From Rhodospirillaceae bacterium (GTDB lineage Bacteria; Pseudomonadota; Alphaproteobacteria; UBA8366; Aestuariispiraceae), in assembly GCA_002709955.1 (NCBI GenBank), contig PAQY01000007.1, positions 1-64,000 on the forward strand: a stretch of DNA of 64,000 nucleotides, written 5' to 3'. Numbering within the stretch: the stretch's first letter is position 1; each line of letters starts with the position of its first letter. Below the pieces are notes generated by a model. It had not been told where the DNA came from. It saw only the letters and a list, made by a program, of their open reading frames with translations, and did not search any database. The position numbers and the translations under genes are program-made. Of the stretch, positions 63,693 through 64,000 are shown in pieces.

Positions 63693-64000
63693 ATGCGTCC
63701 AGCGCAATTCCTGTCGTGCGTTGGCTTGGTTCTTTTATTCTGTGCAGCGCCTCTTTTAGCATCTGGTGCATTGTTGCTGCGTCTTGGTGAGTTTGAAGAT
63801 CCAGATTCTATTGGTCGTCAGCTTATTAAATATGATGGGCTTTACGGCACCGCAGTGAACTCCAATGTTGGTGATGTGAAACTATCGCTGACGGCTCATC
63901 TAAAACCCGATGTTGTTGTTTTGGGATCGTCCCGTTCGTTGCAGTTTCGGGACATTATGTTTTCGTCGACATTTGTGAATGCTGGTGGGGTTATGGGAGA
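63693..64000 (+). CDS. N-terminal part of an SGNH/AlgJ-like acyltransferase partner, cut off by window edge
   Basis: The frame stays open to the last base of the window, so only about 102 residues are seen. An N-terminal signal anchor (residues about 6-30) is followed by a periplasmic part with PDVVVLGSSRSLQF, an SGNH-type nucleophile block (GSSRS). Such proteins are the periplasmic partners of MBOAT acyltransferases in polysaccharide O-acetylation. The ATG at 63693 has GAGG 10 nt upstream. A TTG at 63645, 10 nt after AAGGAG and overlapping the MBOAT stop, is the alternative start and would add 16 residues. Confidence 0.7.
   Translation, partial: MRPAQFLSCVGLVLLFCAAPLLASGALLLRLGEFEDPDSIGRQLIKYDGLYGTAVNSNVGDVKLSLTAHLKPDVVVLGSSRSLQFRDIMFSSTFVNAGGVMG

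Noticed and set aside
1-64000. tRNA, rRNA, CRISPR arrays, insertion sequences and phage genes
   Set aside because: I looked for T-loop patterns, regularly spaced repeats and transposase or integrase motifs on both strands and found none that I could support.

Overview
The window looks like the chromosome of an alphaproteobacterium, probably of a Rhodospirillales-like lineage. The reasons are the glyQ-glyS-ppdK block, the sdhCDAB order, a fused cysNC gene, and moderately GC-rich core genes with strong codon bias. The genus cannot be fixed from the sequence alone. The left half (about 1-30,500) is mostly housekeeping and metabolism. The right half (about 30,600-64,000) is a surface-glycan or glycoconjugate locus of visibly lower GC. 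Counted sample lines give 35/60 GC at 1021-1080, 29/60 at 57901-57960 and 19/60 at 42841-42900.

Left half. A truncated exported protein is followed by glycyl-tRNA synthetase alpha and beta genes, bridged by a small overlapping reading frame, and then pyruvate phosphate dikinase. Next come an orphan membrane histidine kinase and a beta-hydroxyacid dehydrogenase on the minus strand. These are divergent from a plus-strand series: a ThDP enzyme, an FAD-dependent amine or amino-acid oxidoreductase, a LysE exporter, a small secreted protein, an Asp/Glu-racemase-family enzyme, 3-hydroxybutyryl-CoA dehydrogenase and an EamA transporter. A second orphan histidine kinase and an orphan amino-acid-binding protein follow on the minus strand. 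A gene-poor 1.1 kb stretch (19139-20282) combines a GC-rich island full of inverted repeats with an AT-rich segment carrying a perfect DnaA box. It leads into sdhCDAB, which ends in a textbook terminator. Then come small membrane or exported proteins, a PaiB-like flavoprotein, and a minus-strand group of VOC protein, lipoprotein, dienelactone hydrolase and the sulfate-activation genes cysD-cysNC.

Right half. Minus-strand gmd (GDP-mannose dehydratase), an alpha/beta hydrolase and an FkbM methyltransferase are divergent from a roughly 30 kb plus-strand run. That run holds glycosyltransferases, five methyltransferase-like genes in all (counting the minus-strand FkbM), a 2OG-Fe(II) oxygenase, three cytidylyltransferase-like domains (one fused to a GT2 domain), two Gfo/Idh/MocA oxidoreductases, two asparagine-synthetase-like proteins, a NodU-type carbamoyltransferase, an MsbA/PglK-like ABC flippase, a PseC-like and a class III aminotransferase, and an MBOAT plus SGNH-like acylation pair at the right edge. 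From 43570 onward many genes overlap by 1-8 nt, so this part is probably one long operon.

The most unusual part lies at 43570-47881. A GT2-cytidylyltransferase fusion has a degraded nucleotide loop. Downstream sits a DAHP-synthase-family enzyme whose metal-binding Cys is replaced by Asn (as in metal-independent KDO8P synthases) and whose E4P-binding loop is altered. It is paired with a shikimate-dehydrogenase-like enzyme lacking one substrate serine. No NeuB-type synthase is visible, yet three CMP-ulosonate-transferase-like domains are present. I therefore propose that this pair makes an unusual 3-deoxy-ulosonic acid or carbocyclic glycan building block. This is inference and needs experiment.
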